NCBI RefSeq assembly: GCF_021462225.1
Contig: NC_061817.1
Span: forward strand, 7,661,327 to 7,725,326
Length of the DNA: 64,000 nt
Direction of reading: 5' to 3'
Source: Girardinichthys multiradiatus
Taxonomy: Eukaryota > Chordata > Actinopteri > Cyprinodontiformes > Goodeidae
The position numbers and the translations under genes are program-made. Positions 11,001 to 22,479 of the stretch are shown piece by piece. The first letter of the stretch is position 1, and every line of letters starts with the position of its first letter. The notes below the pieces were generated by a model. That model was not told the DNA's origin. It was given only the letters and a program-made list of their open reading frames with translations, and did no database searches.

Positions 11001-11420
11001 GGTGTGTAAATCTTTGTGTTTATAAGTTCTGACTTAGTACAATTTACTGAAATGTTCTCTTTCTTATGTTATTGGTAAATAGAAAAAACTTTGATAATCC
11101 TAGGTGACCTTACACAGAAAAAAACTTTGTCTGATTTATCAGACTTTGAGAAAATAATGTGTCTTTTTATCTAGTGTATGCACATATCTGGCTTTAGCTG
11201 TATAGTTAAGCATTCAAGGCAACCTTTTCCACTTTGAATCTTCTTGTGACTGTTTGAAGTTCTGCTATTTAAATAAAATTATCTAATTGGTTTGCCAACT
11301 ACTTATTTGAAATACGTTTTTTAAACATGATGCTGTTTTTTTCATAGTCATAAAAAAACAAAAATGATTTTTTGCACAGTATACACTCAAGAAATAAACT
11401 AGAACAATGGTATGCTTATA

Positions 11421-12999
11421 CACTGCTCAAAAAAATAAAGGGAACACTCAAATAACACATCCTAGATCTGAATGAATGAAATATTCTCATTGAATACTTT
11501 GTTCTGTACAAAGTTGAATGTGCTGACAACAAAATCACCCAAAAATCATCAATGGAAATCAAATTTATTAACCAATGGAGGCCTGGACTTGGAGTCACAC
11601 ACAACATTAAAGTGGAAAAACACACTAGAGGCTGATCCAACGTTGATGTAATGTCCTTAAAACAAGTCAAAATGAGGCTCAGTATTGTGTGTGGCCTCCA
11701 CGTGCCTGTATGACCTCCCTACAACGCCTGGGCATGCTCCTGATGAGACGGCGGATGGTCTCCTGAGGGATCTCCTCCGAGACCTGGACTAAAGCATCCG
11801 CCAACTCCTGGACAGTCGGTGGTACAACGTGACGTTGGTGGATGGAGCGAGACATGATGTCCCAGATGTGCTCAATCGGATTCAGGTCTGGGGAACGGGC
11901 AGGCCAGTCCATAGCTTCAATGTCTTCATCTTGCAGGAACTGCTGACACACTCCAGCAACATGAGGTCTAGCATTGTCCTGCATTAGGAGGAACCCAGGG
12001 CCAACCGCACCAGCATATGGTCTCACAAGGGGTCTGAGGATCTCATCTCAGTACCTAATGGCAGTCAGGCTACCTCTGGCGAGCCCATGGAGGGCCGTGC
12101 AGCCCTCCAAAGAAATGCCACCCCACACCATTACTGACCCACTGCCAAACTGGTCATGCTGAAGGATGTTGCAGGCAGCAGATTGCTCTCCACGGTGTGT
12201 CCAGACTCTGTCACGTCTGTCACATGTGCTCAGTGTGAACCTGCTTTCATCTGTGAAGAGCACAGGGCGCCAGTGGCGAATTAGCCAATCCTGGTGTTCT
12301 AAGGCAAATGCCAAGAATCCTGCACGGTGTTAGGCTGTGAGCACAACCACCATTTGTGGACGTCGGGCCCTCATACCATCCTCATGGAGTCGGTTTCTAA
12401 CCGTTTGTGCAGACACATGGACATTTGTGGCCTGCTGGAGGTCATTTTGCAGGGCTCTGGCAGTGCTCCTACTGTTCCTCCTTGCACAAAGGCGGAGGTA
12501 GCAGTCCTGCTGCTGGGTTGTTGCCCTCCTACGACCTCCTCCACATCTCCTGGTGTACTGGCCTGTCTCCTGGTAGCGCCTCCAGGCTCTGGACACCACG
12601 CTGACAGACACACCATAAAATCTTGCCACAGCTCGCATTGATGTGTCATCCTGGATGAGCTGCACTACCTGAGCCACTTGTGTGGGTTGTAGAGTCCGTC
12701 TCATGCTACCACGAGTGTGAAAGCACCACCAACATTCAAAAGTGACCAAAACGTCAGCCAGAAAGCATAGGTATTGAGAAGTGGTCTGTGGCCCCACCTG
12801 CAGAACCACTCCTTTATTGAGTGTGTCTTGCTAATCGCCAAAGATTTCCCCCTGTTTTCTATTCCATTTGCACAGCATCATGTGACATTGATTGTCAATC
12901 AGTGTTGCTTCCTAAGTGGACAGTTTGATTTCACAGAAGTTTGATTTACTTGGAGTTATATTGTGTTGTTTAAGTGTTCCCTTTATTTTTTTAGCATTG
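11421..12999 (-). mobile_element. Tc1-B: Tc1-like transposon
   Basis: The left end CACTGCTCAAAAAAATAAAG is matched by the degraded right end ending CTTTATTTTTTTAGCATTG. Both sides carry TA (11419-11420 and 13000-13001). Length is 1579 bp. It encodes a DD34E transposase on the minus strand, different in sequence from Tc1-A. Confidence 0.9.
11679..12704 (-). pseudogene. Tc1-B transposase, two in-frame stops
   Basis: The frame runs from ATG 12704 ([17 protein letters not shown]) through a helix-turn-helix region ([19 protein letters not shown]) and the catalytic core (LFTDESRF, LMQDNARPH, SPDLNPIEHIWD; 34 residues between the second Asp and the Glu) to 11679. Two stops interrupt it, after VVVLTA (near 12330) and after TAIRY (near 12048), with no obvious frameshift. 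This is a recent-looking but inactive copy. Confidence 0.9.
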
Positions 13000-13001
13000 T
13001 A

Positions 13002-13916
13002 TGTATTTTCATCTTATTTACCCCAAAGATTTACTAGGGCATACAAAATCAAATCAAACTAGATGCCAATACAACTTTAAAGTGCACTGATGTTTATGTG
13101 TAATTGCCCCAAGCTGACTTTGAAATGCAGAAAGTTTGTCTAATTGCACGTAGCTTCTTTCCCTCACCAGGATTTCTATTTTTCGCTCCACTTCCCTGTG
13201 GAGATATTGTTCAATTGCTCTAGATCCATTTTTTTCCACACGAGATGAGTCAGCAAAAGGGCAGCACACACAATGCAGTGGACTCTCTTTGGTGCTGAAG
13301 AAGCATTTTATGCAGAGCTAACTGTCATGTGAAAAGTTCCACTCGCTCCATACTTTGTACACTTTTACTATATTATTTTACTATATTATTATTTTACTAT
13401 TATATCATCAAGGCATGCAAGCATAACAAACACAGATCTGTGCAGAATTGCATATTGTAGTTCACAAAAACAGCACAGAGGGACTGCCTTTTGCCCAGAT
13501 TGGTAAATGAGTGGGCTGAGCTAATCTACATGAATGCTGTGCGTAGATTTAAAATCTTCTATCAGTCATATTTATCTTACTGCAGGCACAGAAACACTGA
13601 CGTTTACATCCAGGTACTTTCATTTATGGACTTATAGTCCAGTAGGTTTTTTAAATTAAATTATTGTGCTCATATAAGAAGCTCATTACTGGGCTTTATA
13701 AAGCATATAATCGATTTCTGTGCTGGTTAACATATCGGCTCATGCTGCTTTTCTTTCATCTTACTACTCCTTGCCTTTTAATTACACATCTTCTAAACCT
13801 CCAATTCGTTCTGTCCTCTTTTATTTCTGCTTTCATTTATCTATTCCCTTCACTTCCCCTCCTTCTCTCCTTTGTCATGCCTAAATCTCTGTGTCTGTGT
13901 TTTATCCACCTTCCAG
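13002..13916. other. Intron sequence with no recognised feature
   Basis: This is AT-rich intron ending in a long pyrimidine-rich tract before the acceptor at 13916. I see nothing else in it. Confidence 0.4.
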
Positions 13917-14072
13917 ATCCTTACCCAGGAGGACTGGAACGTGGTGCTGTATAACGGCATGGCTTCTACCTCTCCATGGGCGGCTCTCTACTTCGTTGCT
14001 CTCATGACATTTGGCAATTATGTGCTCTTCAATTTATTGGTTGCCATCTTGGTCGAAGGCTTCCAGGCTGAG
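13917..14072 (+). CDS. cacna1h: cacna1h exon: domain II selectivity filter and S6
   Basis: The segment starts [18 protein letters not shown]. The Glu at 13929-13931 is the domain II selectivity-filter residue. S6 follows ([16 protein letters not shown]) and then [13 protein letters not shown], the start of the II-III linker. It is 52 codons in phase 0, with borders TTCCAG|AT and GAG|GTGAGA. The next intron is 3.1 kb and holds a gypsy remnant. Confidence 0.97.
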
Positions 14073-14186
14073 GTGAGAATGATGTGTTGGTCTTAGGTGG
14101 TGTGATATGTTAAACTATATCTCATTGATTGTGCAGTATAAATAACTTTCTATAAGGCACAGTGGCTGTTCTTAGATGTCAAATCA

Positions 14187-14201
14187 CCCCCCCCCCCCCC
14201 C
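14187..14201. repeat. Poly-C tract
   Basis: An uninterrupted run of 15 C sits at the left limit of the gypsy remnant. On the minus strand it is a purine run, which may be an altered polypurine tract. Confidence 0.8.
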
Positions 14202-16566
14202 ACCTGAAAGACTAGTCATTACTGACACTCCTATCATTCAGCATGTAGTCCTGCCGGTGTTCTGGCTGACAAAGCTGGAACAGAGGACGTTAAGGACTCT
14301 AAGGTGCAGCTTCACTCCAAGCAGCCGGCTGACCTAATTGAAGACCTGGGACTCGAAATTGTAACCCTGGTCCCTGTGAAGCTTGTGTGTCCACCCTGAC
14401 TTGCTTAATCTGTGCCCCCACCAGATGGTGCTGCATACAGCTCTACATCCCAATGACAGCCAGTGCAGTAGAACCATCGCCTCAGTATGTAAAGGGGCTG
14501 TGTCAGTAATGGGACCTGGAGATCCCTAAATGTCTGGCCCCCGCCGAACCCCACTCCTCTGGACTTTGTGGTGGTGAGCTGAAGACACCTGGATCACGCG
14601 TCCGAGGGCATGCCCCCTTCTGTACAGTAGGCTGTCATGGACCTCAAAGTTGCCCCATTGGGGGTGGTAAATCTTTATATCTGGGCCCACGGACAATACT
14701 CCTGGCCACTCAAGGCGCTGTTCCTCTGCAAGTCAGGTCCTGACCAGTGACAAGGACAGATCGACTTCTTGCAACTCGAAGAGACATTTAGTGTTAAACA
14801 GGAGATGTTCAACCTCTCCTTGGCTCATCTGGTCTGCTGCGACCACTGTCCTCGCCTTGTCAGACCTTTCCTGCTGCAGTAGCACATGGGTGTCAAGAGA
14901 GTGCATCACAGTACCTGCGCTGCTTCCCTGGCTGATGCTGGATCTTGAAGTTGTAGGTCTGGAGCACCTCCACCACCTTTTTCCAGAGTTTGCTGACAAC
15001 TACAGCTGCCTCGGTTTCTCCTGTAGGCCCATCTGTAGGGATTCTGTCAGAGTGTCCAGGGAAAGGACTGACTTGGTGAAGCCCACTATTGCCCCCGTGT
15101 TGGTCAGGGAATCCAGTCCTAGGATGGATAGGTGCCAGCCAGAACATATGATCCCACCCCTTGCATTGAATATTGTTTCTCAACATCTTCTTCACCTGCA
15201 TCTTTGCCTTTTTACCAGTCACTGTTGTTAGCTGTGTAGCAGTTGGAAGCCAGGTCTTCGAGAGGAAGTCCAGGTGCTTGGGAGGGTGCTTGGTCACACT
15301 AGGGAAATGCTGGATCCTACATCAACTAGCCCCCGGCCTTCTGTCCAGCAGAGAGTCCAGCTGCAGTCCCCTTGAGTGACCAGTCCAGCTAACCACCACA
15401 CATTGTCCTCGGATGGGCATTGGGGACTGAAATGGTTTTCCCCTCTTTACACCAGCCTGGGGCGTTTCCTGGCAGATGACCCAGCCTTTGGGACTGGTGC
15501 TGGATAGTTCTGCGCCATGTGCCCTGGTTTGCCACATCGATGACAGCAGACAGACCCCATGCATAGCTGGGTCTTGGTGGGACTGTCCTGACAGAGGCCA
15601 TCTGGTTCTTCCTCTTCCTCTGGCTCGTCCTCTTTCTCTGGCTCAGCCAAACAGGCACTCAGAATATTGGCTCTCTGCTGTGGGAGGAGCACCATCTCTG
15701 CTTCCTTTGCATCTTTATATGCATGGTTGCAGGAGGACATGCTGAAGTGGTCACTCAGGTGTGAGCCCCTCAGGAACCATTGGAAGGCAAGCCCCTGGGA
15801 ATTATGGAATTATATTTCTAACCTCTCACCCTCCACCTGGGGAGGCTGATCAGGCCCTGGATGTCCTGTTGCTCCCCCTTACAGTGCCAGAGCCAGGTGG
15901 AATGCCTGTTTCTACATTGCTCCAGCTGCAGAATGACACAGCAATCCAGACCTAATTTGGGATAGGCTACAGAGAGGTTATGCCCTCATCTGGATGATGG
16001 GGTCCTCTTTGTGGCAGCAACAACTTCTCCTTCTCGTGTTGTCTCATGGTCTGGCACCATCATTCTTTGAAATTGGGTGGGGTTTGGCAGCGGTGTTCTC
16101 CCACTGCATGGCGGTGTCATCTCTTGGTGGTGAGCGGGGCTCAGCAGCAGTTTTCCCCGGCAGTGTGGGGGGTTTTCCCTTGAGTCAGGCTTTGACGATT
16201 CTTCGGCCCTTTAGGAATCCCTGCCCGGTGGCTTTAGTGTTTTACCAGTCAGCACCTCCAAGCACCGCAAGTCTTCAGCAATAAGACCCTGCAGTTCTTC
16301 AATCTCTCTATGTATTCTTCGCAGAATTCATCCCACTTCTGATGCCAATGTAGCATAGAACCAAATGACTACTTGGAGAGAAGTGGGCTCTTAGTTTTAA
16401 TCAGGAATTAACCACCATATGGTGATTTGATGGCTTTTTTTAACACACAAACAGATCAAACCCCACAGAACAATGCTAAACAAGCTAATTTAAATGATTA
16501 CCAAAGAATATTAAATCTAACCTTAATCCCTCCCCTGAATCACATGACCCACAGCCGCACGCTACA
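14200..16566 (-). mobile_element. Ty3/gypsy-like LTR retrotransposon remnant
   Basis: On the minus strand the element begins with a 218-bp LTR (16566 down to 16349). A primer-binding-site-like TTGGCATCAGAAGTGGGAT (16348-16330), a Gag region with a zinc knuckle (CHRCGKPGHMAQNY, the last Cys changed to Tyr, near 15515) and an acidic EEEEE-rich stretch follow. Next comes a reverse transcriptase/RNase H remnant (YNFKIQHQPGKQRRYCDALS, near 14900-14960) and an integrase-like VHDSLLYRR (near 14640). Most of the polymerase and the 3' LTR are missing. Frames are broken throughout. Confidence 0.8.
16349..16566 (-). repeat. 5' LTR of the gypsy remnant
   Basis: The LTR starts TGTAGC and ends GCTACA on either strand, a perfect 6-base terminal inverted repeat. 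It is directly followed, on the minus strand, by TTGGCATCAGAAGTGGGAT, which looks like a tRNA primer-binding site. No partner LTR is seen at the other end. Confidence 0.75.
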
Positions 16567-17186
16567 TTAATTTAATGTATATCCCCATAAAGGTGATAAA
16601 GCTGATTTCTTTATGTATTTGAATATAAGCAGTATAAAACAGTGATATTTAACATTAAATGTTGCATTTGCAAACTAACTAAAAACAATAATACAAAGAA
16701 TACTTTTGTGGAGTTTAGATTTAACAGTAAACATGATTTTAAACTGGGAGATGACTGAAAAAAAGTGCTGTGAATGTTTACCCAGTATGAAATGTTCTCT
16801 GTCCTCCAACCACAAAACTGCAACTACAACACAACCCAATTCAAAAAGTACTCCCTCCCATGAAAGCTATTGTTCCTGGAAAAAGTTCCAACTTTTAAAA
16901 ACTCAACTTCTGGGAATGTCAACAAATATTTAAGTTTGAGACTTTGCTACTAAAATTTATTTTAAGATTTGTTTTACACAGTTTTATGTGGTAACAATAA
17001 CCTGGAGGCCACTGGATACTCTTTGTTTAAACTGGAAATAAAGGTGAAAAAAACATCTCTTGTTCTGTGTCTTTGTCAAAAAAATACAAAAGGCTCTGGT
17101 TTTTTTTTACATCATGATAAAAATAAAAATAAATGTTGGCAACTCAAACAAGGGTTTATTTGTATGTACATTCCTGTGTCTTATAG
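16567..17186. other. Intron sequence with no recognised feature
   Basis: This is AT-rich intron up to the acceptor CTTATAG at 17186. Confidence 0.4.
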
Positions 17187-17274
17187 GGCGACGCCAATCG
17201 ATCAGAGTCAGATGATGAAAAGAAATCTGACAATTTTGATGAGGACGAAAAAGTTGAACAGCTCAGAGACACAG
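17187..17274 (+). CDS. cacna1h: cacna1h exon: proximal II-III linker
   Basis: The exon reads GDANRSESDDEKKSDNFD and then EDEKVEQLRDT, a strongly acidic cytoplasmic segment. GDANRS and the acidic run match the start of the Cav3.2 II-III linker. It enters in phase 0 and leaves in phase 1 at ACAG|GTAAAT. Confidence 0.95.
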
Positions 17275-17387
17275 GTAAATAAAACATCTGAAACATTCTA
17301 ATTATCATGCACTATTTTCATTTATTGAAGTTGGTTGATTTAAAAATATATAATAATAGTAGTAATTTCTTTCTCTCTGCTCCATAG

Positions 17388-17671
17388 AGCTTAAGATGTA
17401 CTCTCTGATGATGACAGCTAATGGTCATATTGACCCTCGTGGCATGATGGCTCCTCCCATAATAATGCACACAGCAGCCACTCCCATGCCAACGCCTAAG
17501 AGCTCTCTAGGGCCCGAGTCCATCTTAGGAGAGGAACTCATGTACAGAGAAGGGATATCTCATCATGGAGAAGCTGGATTGGGTGTTTCTGAGACAGCGA
17601 GTGGTCATGTGGGGTCTCGGCGTGGAAGCTTAACATCCATGGATCCATCAGCCTATGACCAGCATTCTCTA
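17388..17671 (+). CDS. cacna1h: cacna1h exon: II-III linker
   Basis: The exon encodes [35 protein letters not shown] and a Ser-rich part with [10 protein letters not shown]. The [13 protein letters not shown] block is a Cav3.2 signature in this linker. SRRGS fits a basophilic kinase site. It is separated from the previous exon by only 113 bp. The donor is CTA|GTAAGT, phase 0. Confidence 0.95.
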
Positions 17672-18561
17672 GTAAGTTATTTCAACTTTTTACTGATGTA
17701 ATAAGAGTAAAAGAAATATTTTCAGTTTTTTTGTTGAAGAATTGAACTTAATAAGGTTGTTAAAAGGAACTCAAAGACATTCAAATGAATTCAAAGAAAA
17801 TCTGATGGTTTAATCAGGTCTTAAGCCATCATGCTATGCAGGATTTTGAAACACTGTTCCCTCAAAAGATGTTCCATTTACTTTAAAGGTTAGAGGTTTT
17901 CCGGCAAAAATCTTCCTGATGGGTAGCGTGATTGAGGCAACAGCAGAGGGAATCCACCATGAATGAGTGGACACAAACTATATTAGCTATGTCAGCAAAT
18001 TGGTCCCCAAAGCATAGAAGAGCCGGACTGAATCCCCATCATTTAAGTCTCCTCTGCTGTTTTTGGTCCACACGTGTTACATTGTATCCTTGGGAAGCAA
18101 GAGCTATGTTACTCTAAAATAACTTTATTTTCCAACTCACTGTAGACAATATTTTACACAAATATTTATAACCTGACCAAAATTGAGTTGTACTTTTCAA
18201 GTTATTTTTGTGCAGAATATTACACCAATTGTCTGTTATGTTCCTTATAGTATAACAGTAGGAGTATAACAAGCTGATATTAGCTAGTTATTATTCTTTC
18301 CAGGTAGCCAGCCTGCAGTCAGCTGATGCTCATAATGAACAAACTGTAGCTTTAAAACAGAGTTACCTTAACAAGTGTAAAAATGTTTTGAAACAGAGAG
18401 ATTGTTTTAAGTGAATTGTGTAGCAGTCTGCTTTCAGGCAGCTGACCTGTAGTGTGCAGCAAAACATATGGCAGGGACAGTGTTGCAATGTTCTATGCTT
18501 CATACAGTGCATTGTCTGGAATGTTAATACTTTTTTAAAATGTATTTATTCATTTGCTGTT
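17672..18561. other. Intron sequence with no recognised feature
   Basis: This is non-coding, AT-rich intron. I recognise no element before the piggyBac target site at 18562. Confidence 0.4.
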
Positions 18562-18565
18562 TTAA

Positions 18566-19959
18566 CACTAGGACTCCCGTAATTCTAACACTACTAGAAC
18601 TCCCAAGCCCGTTAATTTGACAGTGTGCATTCTGGATGCGAGGGCGGTCATGGCGTCATCAGATTCCATTGGTCAGAATGCTAAAGGTTTTCTGGCATGC
18701 TAAAAATTATGGTTTTGACAAGGATTAGTAATAGTATTTGATCAAAACCTATTATGTTTTATTATTATTTATAAATAGTATTGAAAAATAACACAGAGTA
18801 GGGAGTACATTTAAAAAAAAAAAAAACGTTTTACTAATCTGACAAAAAGCTGGACAGCTCAATGTTATGCCCTCCTTTCACTCCACGGACATAAACTAGT
18901 GCTAAAAATGCCTTCAGCTCATCCACACTCATGTCCCAGGAGGAGTCCTAAAACCTAAAACTCTGCGGGGCCTCAGGCACAGTGCAGCCCTGAATGTGGA
19001 TGAGGATTTCAGCATCAAGCAAGTAGAGGAATGCGGTCTAGGCATCTTGGTTCTGGTGCTTCGCGTACATAGTGGGTCCCTCTGCCTCTGTCAATGCATT
19101 CTGGCTCTGATGCCTCCCTCTTCTATCTTCCTCCCCTACCACTTTCCACACAGTGTCATCCTTTCCTATCTCCTCCTCCTTCTTAGGTGTGTGCTCATCT
19201 TGTGATGAAAAATCTGTAAAGCGCAGAATAGATCATTGTTATTAGGCTACTATACCTATCTATGGCCTAACTTATTGTTTATTTCTTTGTTCATTGTCAG
19301 TACCTTGATTTGTAGTTTTTCTCCTGCCAGTGAGCTGGATTGCTCGGTTTGTAGCTGGGGACTGGGCACCTGACTTGTCTCCCTTTCTCTTAACTTGCGC
19401 TGATTGTGGCACTGTTGCTATATACACAGTATATAGATTATTAGTTTACTAATCTGTAAACTATAGCCTAAAATGATAAAATCATTACATAGGCTAGTCT
19501 TTTACTACCTTAAAATAATGCGTCACCACCTCCTGCTGATGGGACGACTCGTCTTTTTTTTTAGCTGGGGGAGCCTCACTCTCATCCCTCTCACCCCCAG
19601 AATCACACTCATCTAATTTTTTAAGCATTTCCACTGCTTCTTGAATTGAAAATCCATTTGTAGGATGCTAGCAATCTCCTTCTCGGACAGCGTTCTAGAG
19701 TGGCGGTGGCTGGGCAACACTCGCGCGTATACTCAGCCGCGGGAAAAAAAAAATCAATGTAAATAATAGGGCTGTCAAAATAGCGGCTGTGGCAGCTAGA
19801 AATAGAAACACTTAGATCTATTTACTTTGTTATTTTTTTTAAATAGAGACATAGGAATACACAAGACACAGGTTTAGAAAAAGTCAGGATGCCAGGAAGA
19901 TAACAGTTTTAATAAACCAGAGTTATGGCATCAAAGTGACAGCCCTGGGAGTTCTAGTG
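18566..19959 (-). mobile_element. piggyBac-like element, internally deleted
   Basis: The element is flanked by TTAA on both sides (18562-18565 and 19960-19963), the piggyBac target. Its ends are inverted: left CACTAGGACTCCCG, right the complement of CACTAGAACTCCCAGG. A second CTAGAACTCCCA copy sits inside the left end near 18594. Two transposase relics lie on the minus strand. One is an acidic N-terminal part (FSIQEAVEMLKKLDECD, near 19640). The other reads DMSVDELKAFLALVYVRG (near 18900-18940), the start of the catalytic domain. The rest of the gene is missing. Confidence 0.85.
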
Positions 19960-19963
19960 TTAA

Positions 19964-20744
19964 GGCTGTACCTTGGTACCAATAATTAGTCCCTTTCTAA
20001 TTAAGACCTAGAAAAAACAAACAATCGGGTATTGTTAGATTTTGTTAGCCTATTTATCTGTACGAAATTGAGAGTTTAACAAATTTTACACAGATTTGTG
20101 ATCAACATTTTATTATAGTAAAGACTGAGATTTGAAGGTACTTCTCAAACATCTGTGAAAAGATGCCATAACACCTCTGTTCACTCTCATCAGTGACTTT
20201 TGATTCTAAGTCTATGTAAATGGTTTATTGCAAAAGACAGTACTTAACCTAATTTCCTTGAATTGCTTATTGCTTTTATGTAACTGCTATTTTACCAGAA
20301 ATAATCCTATTAAGATTTAAAATCCCTTTTGAAAATGTGTCAAGGCTAAGGCAGCAACACAAGTTGAAGCAAGTTGAAGCAAGCATAAAACAAAGTAGTT
20401 ATAAAACAATTGGCAATTTATGCCAGAGCTCTCAAATCAGCAGCAGCTTTTCAGCTGTAACAGCACATGCACAATTAGTACTCAAACAGTCCTTAATCAT
20501 GTTAAATGAACCACATTGAGAGAAACAAGATTTAAGAACATTTTCTATAGTAACATCTCAATTTGACAGTGTTTTTTGTCAGTGTTTATGATGTCTGCCA
20601 TGTTTAAAAGACAGGTTTTTGTGTATTCTATAATCTGAGACTAATTCAATCATCTTATTATGTATTGATTCAATTTGATAAGCATAATGTTCTGTATTCT
20701 TTGATTTAGAAAAGCGCATTATTTTAGTTTCCAAACCATTTGAC
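19964..20744. other. Intron sequence with no recognised feature
   Basis: Non-coding intron. A short tandem GTTGAAGCAA occurs near 20365. Confidence 0.4.
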
Positions 20745-21085
20745 AGGGGCTGCACTGTTGCCTTGCAGCAAGAAGGTCCTGGGTTCAGTTCCCGTCCGGG
20801 AATCTTTCTGCATGGAGTTTGCATGTTCTCCCCATGCATGCGTGGGTTCTCACCAGGTACTCTGGCTTCCTCCCACAGTCCAAAGACATGCCTGTTAGGT
20901 TAATTGGTCACTCTAAATTGCCCTTAGGTGTATGAATGAGTGTGTGCATGGTTGTTTGTGTGTTGCCCTGCGATGGACTGGCGACCTGTCCAGGGTGTAC
21001 CCCGCCTCTCGCCCATAGACTGCTGGAGATAGGCACCAGCTCCCCAGCGACCCACTATGGAATAAGCGGTAGAAAATGACTGACT
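20745..21085 (+). repeat. SINE-like interspersed repeat, copy 2
   Basis: The tRNA-like head (GGGGCTGCACTGTTGCC, box-B-like GGTTCAGTTCC near 20781) is followed by GTTTGCATGTTCTCCCC, CCACAGTCCAAAGACATG and a body ending in a GACTGACTGAC run. It is the inverted homologue of 9995-10357. Repeats of this kind are abundant in teleost genomes. Confidence 0.75.
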
Positions 21086-21089
21086 GACT

Positions 21090-21862
21090 GACCATTTGAC
21101 AGTTTGGTGACTGTGTCGAAAGCCTTTGACAGATCCAAAGAAAAAGCTGCACATTGTTCCTTAGAACTAATAACACTTTAAATCATTCAAAACATTGTCG
21201 CGCATTAACTGTGATGTTTTTTTCTTTTTTTTTGAAAACCAGGCATACATTTGTTTAATGCAAATATTTTTTTTCAAAAAAGTAACAAAAGAGTAATGGA
21301 TGCTACTGCTAGCATAACAAAGCCATAGCTATCTCTGCTTTTGTGGTATTGCAAAGTCAGTTTTCTCCATTACTTTCCTACACAGTTGACTGACCACTTA
21401 TGACCACAAGCAGAAGAGGCGTAGTGCTCTTGCGCTTAAAACTTTTGGAGAAAAATCTTAATTGTGCTTGAAGGTTAAATCACAGCTGGTTGAGCAGGCT
21501 TTTTTTTTTTTCATTTCAACTCTAAGAAATAGAAAGACACTGATTTATCATGCTTGTCTGCAGTGCAATTAAAAAACCCTGACAATAATACCATTATCTC
21601 AAAAGATAATAAAAACATCTTCAGCCAAATTATTCAGAAATTGTGATTCAATAGCTAGCCAAGCCCAAAAAAGAAATATTAGCAAAAAACAATAACACAT
21701 TCCAAGAATTCATGACTCAACTTTTCTTATAACAGTATTGAAATTCTGATTGCGATTCCATTATCAGACATTTTATTATTGGAAAGACCGGGAAATATAC
21801 AGCAGCTAATGCATACATTTTCATACGAAAACTAAATACTTAACCCTATTTCCTCTATGCAG
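21090..21862. other. Intron sequence with no recognised feature
   Basis: This is AT-rich intron with short T runs, ending in TTTCCTCTATGCAG. Confidence 0.4.
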
Positions 21863-22234
21863 AGTCTCTCAAGCCCTGGAAGACGCTCACCTCTTCCTCT
21901 CCGTGGTTCCATCAGCTCATGGGGAAGTCGGCGGTCCAGCTGGAACAGCCTGGGGAGAGCACCGAGCCTCAAAAGGCGAGACACCAGCGGAGAAAGGGAA
22001 AGTTTATTGTCTGGAGAAGGTGGTGAAGAAGAAGAATGCCAGGAAGAACTGGTGGAAGCTGGGGTAAACAACAGACTAAAGCTGGAGTCATTAGAGCAGC
22101 TGCAGGCATCTTCTCTTTGCCCTACCATAATTGCAGAGTATGGCGACTGCAATGGGAGGACTGTGGCATATGACACAAATGGAAGTTCAGATCCTAAAGA
22201 TGACTTCACATCGGATGATGACTTAGATGAAGAC
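21863..22234 (+). CDS. cacna1h: cacna1h exon: central II-III linker
   Basis: The exon has 124 codons in phase 0. It contains [20 protein letters not shown], then [17 protein letters not shown], an acidic run (EEEECQEEL) and EDCNGR-like [12 protein letters not shown] near the end. The RRSSW and SLKRR clusters are consensus targets for CaM kinase II or PKA, and this linker region in mammalian Cav3.2 is known to be regulated by CaMKII. The exact regulated serine is not assigned here. The donor is GAC|GTAAGT. Confidence 0.95.
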
Positions 22235-22479
22235 GTAAGTTATCATCACTCCCAGCTTTTGAAATAACATAGGAACTCAGCAGCGAGGTAAGAGCAGTTT
22301 TCGCAGGTCTCCGGGATTGGACCAGTTACGTGTATTATATGAACCTTTTATTTGCTTGTTTGCAATTAAGTACACATTTCTAAATTTGTTTTTGTTTTTA
22401 AATGGAAGGAGATGAATGTTGTCTCTCAAAGATAAACACAGCAACAGTCACACCTGACACTAGTGGAAAAGTTTGGCAT

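Noticed and set aside
21863..22234. First impression that the gene is cacna1g, from [11 protein letters not shown] and GERxSLLSGEG.
   Set aside because: CACNA1H has the same block, and [13 protein letters not shown] and HITSSA fit only CACNA1H as I recall the families.
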